From Psychroserpens luteus (GTDB lineage Bacteria; Bacteroidota; Bacteroidia; Flavobacteriales; Flavobacteriaceae), in NCBI RefSeq assembly GCF_015319355.1, contig NZ_JADILU010000001.1, forward strand, positions 1 to 64,000: 64,000 nt of DNA, written 5' to 3'. Position 1 is the stretch's first letter. Every line of letters begins with the position of its first letter. Below, piece after piece: positions 27,648-35,148 of the stretch. The position numbers were made by a program, and so were the translations under genes. Below the pieces are notes generated by a model that saw nothing but the letters and a program-made list of their open reading frames with translations, made no database searches and was not told the DNA's origin.

Positions 27648-28257
27648 ATTTAAACAACCTAACACCAAATCCAACATTGTGTGTAGGTTGTTGTACTTGA
27701 TTGAGATTTACTCTGTAACTTACAAACCATTTTCCTTTTCTGTTGTATTGTAAGCCTAAGCTTAAATTGTCAAAACGGGTTTGGTTGCCTCCAATTTCAG
27801 AAAATAAAAAAAAGGCACTTCTATAGGTTTTTGGGTGTTCTATCGTTTTGGTGACTGTGATTTCTCGTGGTACTTTGAGTTTATAGGAGATTTCACTGTT
27901 TAATAAATTACCTTCTACGAGGTTGTAACTAAAAATATCGATGTCGTCGTGGCGCAGTGTGTCTTTATAGACTTTTGCTTTAACAATTGTGGATGTTGAC
28001 TCTGTTTTCTCAGGGAGCGTTTCACTTAGTGTCGATACGTCATCTCTATTCACATAGACCGTTTTGTATCTTAAGGTTTGTACTTTAAACGTATCTATTT
28101 TAGTTTGCCAAATGGTATCCCTAACGATGGTGACAGTTGGTGTTTTTGTGTCTTCGGAAATTGGCTTACTACATTGTCTCGCTAGCAAATTGAATACTAC
28201 AATTGCTAGAATAATGAGTAGGAGCAATCTTTCCGCAGAAAAATATGTTGTTTTCAT
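27646..28257 (-). CDS. Membrane-anchored protein in lysis module, spanin-like candidate
   Basis: A 203-residue protein with one N-terminal transmembrane anchor (about 9-26, ending ARQC), then a Thr/Val/Asp-rich stretch with TVTIVRDTIWQTKIDTFKV and a C-terminal beta region (SAFFLFSEIGGNQ, GLQYNRKGKWFVSYR). It resembles small proteins next to holin genes in Bacteroidota prophages (DUF6808-like, by memory). Its place after endolysin and holin, plus a single anchor and periplasmic body, suggest a spanin-like role in joining inner and outer membrane at lysis. No phage structural genes are nearby. Confidence 0.5.
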   Translation of the reverse strand: MKTTYFSAERLLLLIILAIVVFNLLARQCSKPISEDTKTPTVTIVRDTIWQTKIDTFKVQTLRYKTVYVNRDDVSTLSETLPEKTESTSTIVKAKVYKDTLRHDDIDIFSYNLVEGNLLNSEISYKLKVPREITVTKTIEHPKTYRSAFFLFSEIGGNQTRFDNLSLGLQYNRKGKWFVSYRVNLNQVQQPTHNVGFGVRLFK

Positions 28258-28281
28258 GGGTTTTGTGTTTATGATGTTGTT

Positions 28282-28365
28282 TTATTCTGAAAATAAAAGC
28301 CTCCAATCTTGATCTGTTTCGCTTCCTGAAACTAGACCAAGATCATCATTGGCTTTAGATACCAT
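28282..28365 (-). CDS. Possible 27-residue peptide between holin and anchor genes
   Basis: ATG 28365 to TAA 28282 encodes an acidic 27-residue peptide starting MVSKANDDLGLVSGSETD. It fills the gap between the holin and the membrane-anchored gene on the same strand. There is no homology I can name and no codon evidence strong enough to be sure. It may be chance. Confidence 0.3.
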   Translation of the reverse strand: MVSKANDDLGLVSGSETDQDWRLLFSE

Positions 28366-28387
28366 AAATGGTAATGTGTTTTGTTAC

Positions 28388-28816
28388 TTACTCTGCATCT
28401 TTATCTTTTGATGCATTGTCGTCTGTAATAATATCTATAGTATCTTTTAAAGACGTGAGCTTAATTAAATTAGTCAAGGCTTTAAATGGATTGATACCAT
28501 AAATTGCATTGTAGTTTTCTAATATAGATTTGATCTCAGTAATAGCGATAAATCCAGCAATAATCTTTAAAAATGGTACTTCATTGACAATATGCTCTTC
28601 TAAAAAAAAGGCTGCCAGAATGACCAAATTGTAGATAAAAAACTTAGAAATGGTATGACCAATTCTAGAACTACGAATGGGAACTCGATTTTTTATTGAG
28701 GCATAGGAGCCAGTAATAAAATCGACAATGATTAAAAAAACCATCGTTACCATAACTGCGTTGACAGGAGACAGGAGCGCAAGCAACCAAAACGCGAGTT
28801 TGATTACTTTTTCCAT
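28388..28816 (-). CDS. Phage-type holin
   Basis: A 142-residue protein with about three to four hydrophobic helices in the first 110 residues and an acidic soluble tail. MVFLIIVDFITGSYASIKNR and IIAGFIAITEIKSILENYN match the toxin-secretion/phage-lysis holin family (Phage_holin_4_1 type). Holins open the inner membrane so that the endolysin can reach the wall. It sits between the endolysin and spanin-like genes, completing a lysis set without any phage head or tail genes. Confidence 0.82.
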   Translation of the reverse strand: MEKVIKLAFWLLALLSPVNAVMVTMVFLIIVDFITGSYASIKNRVPIRSSRIGHTISKFFIYNLVILAAFFLEEHIVNEVPFLKIIAGFIAITEIKSILENYNAIYGINPFKALTNLIKLTSLKDTIDIITDDNASKDKDAE

Positions 28817-28854
28817 ATCATTTGTTTTTTATGGGTTATTCAATTTATACTCAA

Positions 28855-28992
28855 TACACTTAGTTTTTTGAATTTTTATCTTTTTCTTTTTCCTTTAATC
28901 TGCGTTAAATTTTAAAACATAGCCAGCTATGCTTGAAAATTTATGCCTTGCTAAAAGAAAAAATAAAGTCGCTAAATTCTACGAAAACCTAA
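28855..28992. repeat. Long imperfect palindrome between endolysin and holin
   Basis: The arms gcgttaaattttaaaacat and, inverted, atgcttgaaaatttatgc meet around agccagct. Outer segments (cttagttttttg against cgaaaacctaag, and tttttctttttc against aagaaaaaataa) extend the symmetry to about 138 bp. It occupies the whole gap between the endolysin and holin genes and could be a MITE-like repeat or a long RNA stem affecting holin expression. Confidence 0.6.
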
Positions 28993-28994
28993 GC

Positions 28995-29423
28995 CTATTG
29001 AATATGTGCTAGTTGTCTATAATCTAACACTTTTGGTTTTGGATATGCTTTGATGCATACCATGTTGCGTTGATTTCCGCCAAGGACGTACACATAGTTT
29101 TTTGTTTCTTTAATGAAAAATCCAACATGACCTTTCCAGCTTTGTGGAGATTCTCGCCAAAAGACGACTATATCACCAACTTTAGGTGTTGCGGTTGAGT
29201 TACCAATACGTAACCAGCTTCTTGCTGTGAGTTGTCCTGAATATTCATATCCAGCAGTTTTTGCAACCCAATTAGCATAAGCACTACACCAAGCGGTTTC
29301 ATCTTTAAGTTTTGTACCATCAAAACCTGTTTCATTAAAGTATTTTAAAATTCTAAGGTTGTCTTTGGAGCCAACGGTTTCTTTAACGCCATACTCTGAT
29401 AGCGCTTTTGATAATAGATTCAT
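28995..29423 (-). CDS. Endolysin-like cysteine peptidase (TIGR02594/CHAP type)
   Basis: A 142-residue protein without a signal peptide. The NlpC/P60-CHAP-like core is recognisable: TAWCSAYANWVAKTAG with the catalytic Cys, GDIVVFWRESPQSW, and GHVGFFIKE with the catalytic His. TIGR02594 proteins are cell-wall amidases/peptidases found in phages and secretion islands. With no export signal it needs a holin, which is encoded next. It is first in the lysis operon, with a leader of about 190 nt after the promoter at 29615-29646. Confidence 0.82.
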   Translation of the reverse strand: MNLLSKALSEYGVKETVGSKDNLRILKYFNETGFDGTKLKDETAWCSAYANWVAKTAGYEYSGQLTARSWLRIGNSTATPKVGDIVVFWRESPQSWKGHVGFFIKETKNYVYVLGGNQRNMVCIKAYPKPKVLDYRQLAHIQ

Positions 29424-29562
29424 ACATATGTTTGAATTAATTTTAAGTAGACCAAACTCTTAACCAAAGATTACTTTGAGTCCCAATAGTATGGGAGATT
29501 TCTTAACCAGAACAGGATTAACCTAGGTTGTATGAGTTTCCACTTAACACGAATTGTTTAAT

Positions 29563-29605
29563 TGCTATTTTAAAAATAGCATTCTAACGGTAAACGTTGT
29601 TAGAA
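29563..29605 (-). promoter_or_regulatory. Two hairpins in the endolysin leader
   Basis: tgctattttaaaaatagca is a perfect palindrome (9-bp arms, one central A). Right beside it ttctaac and gttagaa form a second stem. Both fall within the first 50 nt of the expected lysis transcript, so they may protect the RNA, limit early translation, or be protein sites. Confidence 0.45.
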
Positions 29606-29609
29606 AAGC

Positions 29610-29690
29610 GAATACAAATATAATCATATTACACAATACAAACAAACATTTTACAAACAAAATATGTTAAATTTTGTAATTTGTTACTAT
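29610..29690 (-). promoter_or_regulatory. Lysis-module promoter with repressor-operator-like elements
   Basis: On the minus strand TATATTTG (29622-29615) is preceded at 16-20 bp by TTTG, matching the phylum consensus. Overlapping and upstream lie acattttacaaac, aaattttgtaatttg and related TTACAAA/TTTGTAA half-sites. The toxin promoter at 44028-44090 has the same order of elements, including tacaaatataa and acattttacaaa. Joint control by the S24 repressor is the simplest reading. The region overlaps the end of the endonuclease V gene by four bases. Confidence 0.6.
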
Positions 29691-30190
29691 TCGGTTTTAG
29701 TAAATGTATCTAATGTTTTGAGAAGTGTTGGATGCCTATGATCGCCATGCATTTCTTTGATAAATTGTGCTGCAGTATTTAAATCTATCCCAATTGAAGA
29801 CACATGTAAAGGATTATTGCTGGTGCCTCTAAGAACCTCTATAACAGTATCTTTATTAGCGTGAAAAGTACGTTTAGCAACGCCTATTATTGGAATCTTA
29901 TCATCTAAAGCTTGATATAAATAACCGCCTAAACCATAATTACCAGCATTATCAATATAGACATGACCATCTACTATAATAGCATCTATACTATTGAGAT
30001 CTACTTTTGCAATTACCTGCAATAAACATGGCAATTCTCGTTTGTAGAACTCACCTGGTTGGTAAGGCTCAATATCTTTTAAAGTCTCTATAATGATATC
30101 TTGTGGCACTTCATCATCTTTGGTTAAAAATGTGACGCCTACGCTTTTTGCGTAGTTGGTTTTGTAGTGAACGTCTAGGGCTAGGTACAT
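29687..30190 (-). CDS. nfi: Endonuclease V (deoxyinosine 3' endonuclease)
   Basis: A 167-residue protein of the RNase H-like endonuclease V family, which nicks DNA one base 3' of deoxyinosine. Seen: ALDVHY (first metal Asp), PYQPGEFYKRELP in place of the usual PGELxFRE, and IIVDGHVYIDNAGNYGLGGYLY (second metal Asp). It lacks the longer C-terminal part of the E. coli enzyme (about 223 residues). It lies between the immunity array and the lysis promoter, and could be a bystander or part of the damage-linked island. Confidence 0.82.
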   Translation of the reverse strand: MYLALDVHYKTNYAKSVGVTFLTKDDEVPQDIIIETLKDIEPYQPGEFYKRELPCLLQVIAKVDLNSIDAIIVDGHVYIDNAGNYGLGGYLYQALDDKIPIIGVAKRTFHANKDTVIEVLRGTSNNPLHVSSIGIDLNTAAQFIKEMHGDHRHPTLLKTLDTFTKTE

Positions 30191-30217
30191 GAGGTTTAAT
30201 TTGAAGGTGTAAAATAT

Positions 30218-30247
30218 AAAAGCTACAATAATTAAATTGTAGCTTTT
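30218..30247. terminator. Terminator-like hairpin after the YwqK-like gene
   Basis: aaaagctacaat and attgtagctttt form a 12-bp stem with an aattaa loop. It lies in the gap between the gene at 30280 and endonuclease V. The same type of stem occurs in the REP units nearby. Confidence 0.6.
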
Positions 30248-30279
30248 GAAAAGTTTACTTTAATAATAGAAAATGCTAA

Positions 30280-30660
30280 CTACTCGTTTAAAGGTTCCAT
30301 CCCTGTTTCTTTAGCAACTTCATTATAACTTTTTTTGTCTGGCCAATACTCTCTAGTTTTGTTTCCATCTTCGTCAAAATATCTAAAAACAACTGTAGAG
30401 TCTCCGTAATTTAAGCGCTCGTATTTAATTTTTCCGTTTTCATAATATTCAACATGCCAACCCATTGTTTGCCCATTAGCATGCTCTACTTCTAGTGCTA
30501 TATTTCCATTTTCATAATAACTTGCAACAGCAAAACCAGTAAAAGGTTTGTTATTCTGCCAATATTCAGCACCTGTATAAATACCATGTCCTTTGTCCTC
30601 AAGTTTATCTTCATTAACCCTAATTACATTGGGTCTTTTTAATTCATTTGTCATAATCAT
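30280..30660 (-). CDS. YwqK/MORN-repeat protein, candidate immunity protein
   Basis: A 126-residue acidic protein with MORN-like units: GFAVASYYENGNIALEVEHANG, GWHVEYYENGKIKYERLNYG and FRYFDEDGNKTREYWPD. YwqK-type repeat proteins are annotated as antitoxins and occur as immunity proteins in polymorphic toxin loci. It lies 5 bp after a leftover toxin C-terminus (30666-30861), the same tip-immunity layout as other cassettes here. The start could also be Met3 (30654). The target toxin domain is unknown. Confidence 0.65.
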   Translation of the reverse strand: MIMTNELKRPNVIRVNEDKLEDKGHGIYTGAEYWQNNKPFTGFAVASYYENGNIALEVEHANGQTMGWHVEYYENGKIKYERLNYGDSTVVFRYFDEDGNKTREYWPDKKSYNEVAKETGMEPLNE

Positions 30661-30665
30661 CTGTT

Positions 30666-30861
30666 TTAAAAAATTTGTTCAATAAATCCTACATCATAAG
30701 TTAGAAAGTTACAATCAAGACAACGAACCATTACATCTCCATTCTTATTAAACCGCTTATTGTAACCGATCATTTCAGAAAACACATCTTCTGTCATCTT
30801 AATCTTTTTAGTTTTTAAAACACCTTCAATTTTATGAAGCATTTCATTGATTGATAAAATT
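30666..30861 (-). pseudogene. Orphan toxin C-terminal fragment 1
   Basis: A reading frame of about 65 codons (SINEMLHKIEGVLKTKKI ... VGFIEQIF) runs from the edge of a REP unit to a stop 5 bp before the YwqK-like gene. Its only in-frame ATG before the fragment comes from the REP itself, so the upstream part of the gene is missing. Position and coupling suggest a displaced toxin tip kept with its immunity gene. Confidence 0.5.
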
Positions 30862-31016
30862 TCCTCGCTGGCGCTCGTTTGTAACGAGTGCACTCAACAA
30901 TGGTTAATTTAATTAAACACTTCTCTAAAATACAAAAGCCACAGTAATTAAACTGTGGCTTTTAGCAATTTTACCAATCTTTACCGTCACTCGTCACAGA
31001 CGAGCGCTAGCAGGAG
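30862..31016. repeat. REP unit 1 (A + hairpin + B)
   Basis: Part A (ctcgctggcgctcg, tttg, taacgagtgcactca) and part B (accgtcactcgtcacag, acgagcgctagcagg) are inverted relatives, each able to fold on itself. Between them lies a stem, aaaagccacagt / actgtggctttt. The pair is like a REPIN. Related units are at 32176, 33103 and 34508; solitary B parts occur at 31621, 35149, 35787 and 36867. Confidence 0.85.
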
Positions 31017-31044
31017 CGTTATCAAACTTATACCGTTAAATAAA

Positions 31045-31455
31045 CTATTCTTCATTTACAACCTTTATCGATTGTAAAAACTCAGAAAACGAATTAGCGA
31101 CTTTTTGAGGTGCCTCATCTGAAAAGTAAACAAATATTTGTCCATAATTTTCTTCTTGATAACCCATTGCTAAATAACCTCCTTCAATGTCTCCAATCGA
31201 AAAATATTTAGGATATAGTATTGGGTTTTTAGACTCAAAAAACTCTTTTACCTTATCGAGTTCTTTAAAGCCTCCTAATTCATATTCACTTCCGTTATAC
31301 TCCAAAATATAGCTTTTGGTCCAAGAAACTCTACCTCCATTATACTTTAACATATGTGTCTTGTAGTCTTCTGGCAATATAGCTCCTAGAGCACTTTCTA
31401 AATTTTGTAAATCAGATAAGCTGATCAACTCTTTTGTTGTATTAAATTCTAACAT
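31045..31455 (-). CDS. SUKH-1 (SMI1/KNR4) immunity-type protein, copy 1
   Basis: A 136-residue protein of the SUKH superfamily: LESALGAILPEDYKTHMLKYNGG is the characteristic start, followed by acidic strands and a C-terminal NSFSEFLQSI helix. SUKH proteins bind and neutralise nuclease and other toxin tips in contact-dependent systems. A near-identical gene lies at 35211-35621 with only a few substitutions (for example Glu9/Asp9). No toxin tip precedes this one. It belongs to a duplicated segment bounded by B repeats. Confidence 0.82.
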   Translation of the reverse strand: MLEFNTTKELISLSDLQNLESALGAILPEDYKTHMLKYNGGRVSWTKSYILEYNGSEYELGGFKELDKVKEFFESKNPILYPKYFSIGDIEGGYLAMGYQEENYGQIFVYFSDEAPQKVANSFSEFLQSIKVVNEE

Positions 31456-31620
31456 AATTAATGTTTTTTTAATTGATTATTACTTCCCAGTGACGAAAAC
31501 ACAGACTAAGAAAATCATCTTAAAATTCATGAGCTTACTATTAAACTTGTATTTTTTACTTATATCTATAAAATACAAAACCTACAATGAATACATTGTA
31601 GGTTTTGATTACTTAATCTT

Positions 31621-31655
31621 ACCGTCACTCGTCACAGACGAGCGCTAGCAGGAGC
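31621..31655. repeat. Solitary REP part B
   Basis: accgtcactcgtcacag followed by acgagcgctagcagg and agc. It closes the duplicated SUKH segment that begins at the B part of unit 1. A stem acaaaacctacaatg / cattgtaggttttg stands just before it. Confidence 0.85.
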
Positions 31656-31702
31656 TATCGGAATATTTATAAAGCAATTTCAATAAAACTTTTATAAATA
31701 AA

Positions 31703-32104
31703 TTAATATTCTTCTTCACTTAAACCATCCATAAATGTATTAAATGAACTAGACAAAAGTTCTGGTTCACCATCTGAAAAAATGATGTAAACTTTACCAT
31801 GGTTTTTTTCATTTAAAGATATGTAGAAGTATCCACTAGTACTAAAACCGAATGGTAGAACTTTTTCAGGCAAAAAACCTTTTAAAGACTCTATTGTGTG
31901 TTCAACTGTCCGTTTACCATATTTTATAGGTCTAAAACTATCAATCGGGTGATTTTTAAAATATAAATCTTCTTCAGGAAATCCTCCATTGAATCTCAAT
32001 ATATGTAATTTATAAGATTCAGGTAGTTTTAAATCAAAAGTATTTTCAAAATCAAGTATGTCTTGAATTATTAATCTTGTTTCTGTGTTTTTAAATGTAG
32101 TCAT
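31703..32104 (-). CDS. SUKH-1 (SMI1/KNR4) immunity-type protein
   Basis: A 133-residue SUKH protein: DILDFENTFDLKLPESYKLHI and LRFNGGFPEEDLYF give the family signature, and the C-terminal half holds GKVYIIFSDGEPELLSSSF. The start codon overlaps by one base the stop of a short toxin-tip remnant (TAATG), so the two were translated together. This links it to a now-missing toxin whose tip is preserved at 32104-32175. Sequence differs clearly from the other SUKH genes, which implies a different partner. Confidence 0.82.
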   Translation of the reverse strand: MTTFKNTETRLIIQDILDFENTFDLKLPESYKLHILRFNGGFPEEDLYFKNHPIDSFRPIKYGKRTVEHTIESLKGFLPEKVLPFGFSTSGYFYISLNEKNHGKVYIIFSDGEPELLSSSFNTFMDGLSEEEY

Positions 32105-32175
32105 TATAAGTATTTTTCTATTATATTAAATAAATTTTGAAATTGAGATGCTGAACCTAAATGTTTGTAAGTAGC
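32104..32175 (-). pseudogene. Orphan toxin C-terminal fragment 2
   Basis: An open frame encodes about 23 residues (ATYKHLGSASQFQNLF, then NIIEKYL), begins exactly at the edge of REP part A, and ends in a TAA sharing its last base with the SUKH start. There is no start codon of its own. It looks like the last residues of a toxin cut off by a REP-associated rearrangement. Confidence 0.55.
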
Positions 32176-32328
32176 CCTCGCTGGCGCTCGTTTGTAACGA
32201 GTGCACTCACAATGAGTAATTTAACTAAACGCTTATCTAAAATACAAAAGCCACAGTAATTAAACTGTAGCTTTTGGTTTTTTTAAAAATCTTTACCGTC
32301 ACTCGTGACAGACGAGCGCTAGCAGGGA
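32176..32328. repeat. REP unit 2 (A + hairpin + B)
   Basis: It has the same structure as unit 1: ccctcgctggcgctcg with taacgagtgcactca, an aaaagccacagt/actgtagctttt stem, then accgtcactcgtgacag with acgagcgctagcagg. It separates the SUKH genes at 31703 and 32339. Confidence 0.85.
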
Positions 32329-32338
32329 ATTTATAAGT

Positions 32339-32824
32339 CTATTTATTTAAATTTGAAAATGGAGATTGTCCAGCGTCTAAATACTTTTCATAAAACTCAA
32401 CTAATGTGTCTGTCAATTTTGGAAAATTTCCACCATTAAAACCTTCTTTATAACCATAAACAGGAGGATTATCTCCTTCGTCTAGATTGAAAAAAGCAAA
32501 AATATAGCCTTGTGAACAGAAAAACACAAAATCATTTTCTGTTAATTCTAAATCGGTTCTACCGTCTTCTTCTAATTGCTCTTCCAAAGCTTCTTTATTA
32601 TCAAATAAATCTTCATAAAACATAGATTCTCCCACAAAACCTCCTCTCATGTTTATCGATTTTCTATCCATATCAAGACCCATTTCTTCCAAAAATTCTA
32701 CATAACAAGTAGGTAGATTATTTTCTGCTAGTTTTTCAATTTGCTTTATTTGCTCTTTAGAACATCCTTTATATACTGCCTCAAATTTATTTAATTCTGA
32801 TACTATTTTGTTTAAATATTTCAT
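32339..32824 (-). CDS. SUKH-1 (SMI1/KNR4) immunity-type protein
   Basis: A 161-residue acidic protein. CSKEQIKQIEKLAENNLPTC, YVEFLEEMGLDMDR and the aromatic segment NDFVFFCSQGYIFAFFNLDEG fit the SMI1/KNR4 fold, and the C-terminal TDTLVEFYEKYL helix closes it. It is the longest immunity gene of the array. Seven bases upstream ends a short toxin-tip frame (32832-32910). The 3' end lies 10 bp from REP unit 2. Confidence 0.8.
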   Translation of the reverse strand: MKYLNKIVSELNKFEAVYKGCSKEQIKQIEKLAENNLPTCYVEFLEEMGLDMDRKSINMRGGFVGESMFYEDLFDNKEALEEQLEEDGRTDLELTENDFVFFCSQGYIFAFFNLDEGDNPPVYGYKEGFNGGNFPKLTDTLVEFYEKYLDAGQSPFSNLNK

Positions 32825-32831
32825 TATAATA

Positions 32832-32910
32832 TTACTTTAATTTTGTTCTTACCCATACTCTTGTTACATCAATATTAGGGAAATCTTTTTGAAATTTTGT
32901 AATCCCGATC
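32832..32910 (-). pseudogene. Orphan toxin C-terminal fragment 3
   Basis: A frame of about 25 residues (ITKFQKDFPNIDVTRVW, then VRTKLK, stop) begins at a small GC-rich palindrome and ends 7 bp before the SUKH start at 32824. It is in a different frame from the adjacent transposase remnant. It is read as a toxin tip stranded beside its immunity gene. Confidence 0.5.
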
Positions 32911-32931
32911 GCGCGGACTTTCAGTCCGTGC
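32911..32931. repeat. GC-rich palindrome at a gene-fragment junction
   Basis: cggact, ttc, agtccg with extra GC pairing. It sits exactly where the transposase remnant meets toxin fragment 3 and stands out by GC content. It may be another REP class or the RAYT's own target. Confidence 0.55.
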
Positions 32932-33102
32932 CATAGACTGAAACATCAATACAGGTATGATATCTAATTCATTGTCCAAATCTGCATAATTTCTCGCTGA
33001 ACTAAACACATAGTCCTCTGGGTTAGCTACTATTTTTTCTATAACAGGATTATTGTGAATGTAGTTTATCTTCTGTTTTATAAAAGTATTAGAATATACT
33101 TT
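32932..33102 (-). pseudogene. Remnant of REP-associated (IS200-like, Y1) transposase
   Basis: The frame reads TFIKQKINYIHNNPVIEK, then VANPEDYVFSSARNYADL. This is the typical C-terminal end of RAYT/Y1 transposases (KLxYIHxNPV ... PEDYxYSSARNY). The catalytic HUH and Tyr part is missing because REP unit 3 borders it on one side and the 32911 palindrome on the other. RAYTs mobilise REP sequences, so this is probably a relic of the enzyme that spread the repeats here. Confidence 0.75.
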
Positions 33103-33257
33103 CCCTCGCTGGCGCTCGTTTGTAACGAGTGCACTCACAATGAGTAATTTAACTAAACGCTTATCTAAAATACAAAAGCCACAGTAATTAAACTGTAGCT
33201 TTTGGTTTTTTTAATAATCTTTACCGTCACTCGTGACAGACGAGCGCTAGCAAGAGA
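33103..33257. repeat. REP unit 3 (A + hairpin + B)
   Basis: It has the same A-stem-B structure as units 1 and 2 and is almost identical to unit 2 across the middle. It separates the RAYT remnant from a SUKH gene whose 3' end it has removed, so both neighbours end at its borders. Confidence 0.85.
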
Positions 33258-33461
33258 TAACATTTCTAATTGATCAGTTTCAAGCATATGTAGATTGCCA
33301 GAATAACTACCAGCTAGATACAAAAACTCTTTATATGCAAGAGGGAATTTAACATCTAACTTCTCCTCAGCTTCTAAAATATGTTCTTTAGATAGCCCCT
33401 TAATTATTTCTGAACCAATTTTTTTATTTTCTTTTAATTTTTGTAAATATTGTATTTCCAT
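33258..33461 (-). pseudogene. SUKH immunity gene truncated by REP unit 3
   Basis: The first about 67 residues are intact (IKGLSKEHILEAEEKLDVKF, PLAYKEFLYLAGSYSG: SUKH start). Then the frame runs into the repeat and picks up unrelated codons. Usual SUKH length is 130-160, so half is lost and the product is probably inactive. Confidence 0.7.
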
Positions 33462-33510
33462 AATTAAGTAGATAACTCACAGCAAATACCGTGGGTTCTT
33501 AATTGATTAA

Positions 33511-33836
33511 TTAATTCTCTTGAAAACTTACTTCGTACTCTTCTCCTATTTGAAAGTCATTACTATCAACTTCGTTCCACTCAAATTGATGAGTTACCAT
33601 TTTTGCCCTTAATTTTTCTGTAATAGAATTAATGAAGGCTTGAGCATCTTCCAAAGACCCTTTAAGCTCTATCTCACATAAATATCCTTGATTTAAATCA
33701 TCATATATGTAAATACCTTTACTTTCATCCTCATATTTTATTTCTCTATGCACATCTGCAGCATATCTATCTCTAATCTTAGAGGCATCTATAAGACTTT
33801 TAAATACACTAAGAAAGTATCATGGTTAGCTTCCAT
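33511..33836 (-). pseudogene. Frameshifted small gene, candidate immunity protein
   Basis: ATG 33836 opens MEANHDTFLVYLK and stops early. Shifting one base at the A-run near 33798-33801 continues into SLIDASKIRDRYAADVHREI and on to EYEVSFQEN (stop 33511). The joined product would have about 108 residues. A GTG at 33753 could start a shorter 80-residue protein. The family is not recognised. Length, acidity and position fit an immunity gene that has lost its frame, or one sequencing error. Confidence 0.5.
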
Positions 33837-34026
33837 TTAACCTTTATAAATAAATATTTTTTCCATTTTTATTCAATTCTTAAATCTGTTTTAAGTTCTA
33901 ATTTACCTATCATACAAAAGCTACAATATTTAAATTGTCGACACTCTAAATTACAAAAGCCATAGCATCTTTACTATGGCCTTTTGTTACTTTAAATAGA
34001 AAGCTATAAATCAATATACAATATAG

Positions 34027-34470
34027 TTATTCCTTGTATTTAAATTTCAATTCCTTATTTTTATTTAGGTGTGTTTCGACCACCTCTTTAAAACTATTGA
34101 TACGCTTTAATAAATTATCAGTAGGAAAAATTTTAGGGTTTAAATAATATATTTTTCCTTTATAATTAAGAACTTGACTTTCATATTGTTCTGGAAATTC
34201 ACGTCTTAGATCCTCTTTTAGTGGATCAAAACCGTCTGACCTAATCAATTCTTCCATTTTGTCTTTCAAATTTGATTTTAAATTTGCCAACTCAACTATA
34301 TTGATTTCAAAGTCTTGTTTAGATTCTGTTTTCTCTGAGATTTTGTTTTTAAGATTGCTAGAGATGTTCAATGTTTTATATTCTTCTATTAAAAATTGTT
34401 TTACTATTGGTCCATAGTTTAAACCCTTTTGTAAGACAACTTGCATGTATGTTTCTTTTGAATGTTTCAT
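34027..34470 (-). CDS. Candidate immunity protein, family not recognised
   Basis: A 147-residue charged protein from ATG 34470 (MKHSKETYMQVVLQKGLNYG), mostly helical by pattern, Lys/Glu-rich at the end. An upstream ATG in the same frame lies inside the REP and is rejected. The chosen ATG overlaps the TGA of a short upstream frame (ATGA), the coupling seen for other tip-immunity pairs. No named domain is recognised. Context alone suggests immunity. Confidence 0.55.
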   Translation of the reverse strand: MKHSKETYMQVVLQKGLNYGPIVKQFLIEEYKTLNISSNLKNKISEKTESKQDFEINIVELANLKSNLKDKMEELIRSDGFDPLKEDLRREFPEQYESQVLNYKGKIYYLNPKIFPTDNLLKRINSFKEVVETHLNKNKELKFKYKE

Positions 34471-34507
34471 TTTATTCCGTATTGAATGTTTATTTTTATC
34501 TGATTCA
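34467..34507 (-). pseudogene. Orphan toxin C-terminal fragment 4
   Basis: Thirteen codons (VNQIKINIQYGIK, stop TGA) run from the edge of REP unit 4 to a stop that overlaps the next gene's ATG. It is short, but the ATGA overlap and the REP border repeat the pattern of fragments 1-3 and 5. Confidence 0.4.
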
Positions 34508-34660
34508 CCTCGCTGGCGCTCGTCTGTAACGAGTGCACACGATATAAGCAATTTAAGTAAATCCTTATAAAAACAGAAAAGCCACAGTAACTAAACTGTA
34601 GCTTTCAAAAGTTTTACTAATCTTTACAGTCACTCGTCAAAGACGAGCGCTAGCAGGAGC
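34508..34660. repeat. REP unit 4 (A + hairpin + B)
   Basis: cctcgctggcgctcg with gtaacgagtgcac, a stem aaaagccacagt/actgtagcttt, and cagtcactcgtcaaag with acgagcgctagcagg. It is the most diverged of the four paired units. Confidence 0.82.
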
Positions 34661-34678
34661 TGTCAGAAGCCATTTAAA

Positions 34679-34987
34679 TTAATCTTCTTTTTTTGAATAA
34701 ACACCTTTATTATCTTTCTCTATTTCAAATAAAATCATATTGAAGTTATGATAGTATAATGGTTCTCCTGTTTCATCAGATAAAAACAACAAATCAATAT
34801 TATCAAAAATAGCATTTATATGAACAGTCCAAATAGATTTCTGTTTTCCTTCGAACCTACCATAACCAACAGTTTCATTTTCTTTAAATAATATTCCATC
34901 AATGCACTCTTCAGTATAAAATTGACCATCTAAATCTTTCATTACCTGTTTTGCTTTGTTTGTAATTTGTTCTTCTGTATATTTCAT
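34679..34987 (-). CDS. Candidate immunity protein, family not recognised
   Basis: A 102-residue acidic protein: EEQITNKAKQVMKDLDGQFY, then GRFEGKQKSIWTVHINAIFD and FNMILFEIEKD. A compact alpha-beta protein of immunity size with no signal peptide. The ATG overlaps the TGA of toxin fragment 5 (ATGA), so it was translated after a toxin tip. No family is named with confidence; several small Imm families have a similar helix followed by a sheet with WxV. Confidence 0.6.
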   Translation of the reverse strand: MKYTEEQITNKAKQVMKDLDGQFYTEECIDGILFKENETVGYGRFEGKQKSIWTVHINAIFDNIDLLFLSDETGEPLYYHNFNMILFEIEKDNKGVYSKKED

Positions 34988-35148
34988 AATTTTACTTTTA
35001 TTGTTTCTATTCCTGCTTTTTCTCTTACGCTATTAACATACCTTAAACTATGTTCTAACTCCTTCTTAGTCCAATCGCGTTTTCTTGACCAAATTTGTTC
35101 CCAAACAAAGGTTTCTTTTTTCCATATTTCTAATGTATGATAGGTTTC
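34984..35148 (-). pseudogene. Orphan toxin C-terminal fragment 5
   Basis: A 54-codon frame (TLEIWKKETFVWEQIWSRKR, DWTKKELEHSLRYVNSV ... TIKVKL) lacks a proper start. It begins at REP part B (35149) and ends in TGA overlapping the immunity ATG. The sequence looks like a genuine folded tip (regular Trp/Leu spacing) and is the clearest example of a displaced toxin C-terminus. Confidence 0.6.

Noticed and set aside
31485-31535. 16-residue peptide frame upstream of SUKH copy 1, present also in copy 2
   Set aside because: Very short; conserved only because the whole segment is duplicated, so no evidence of coding.
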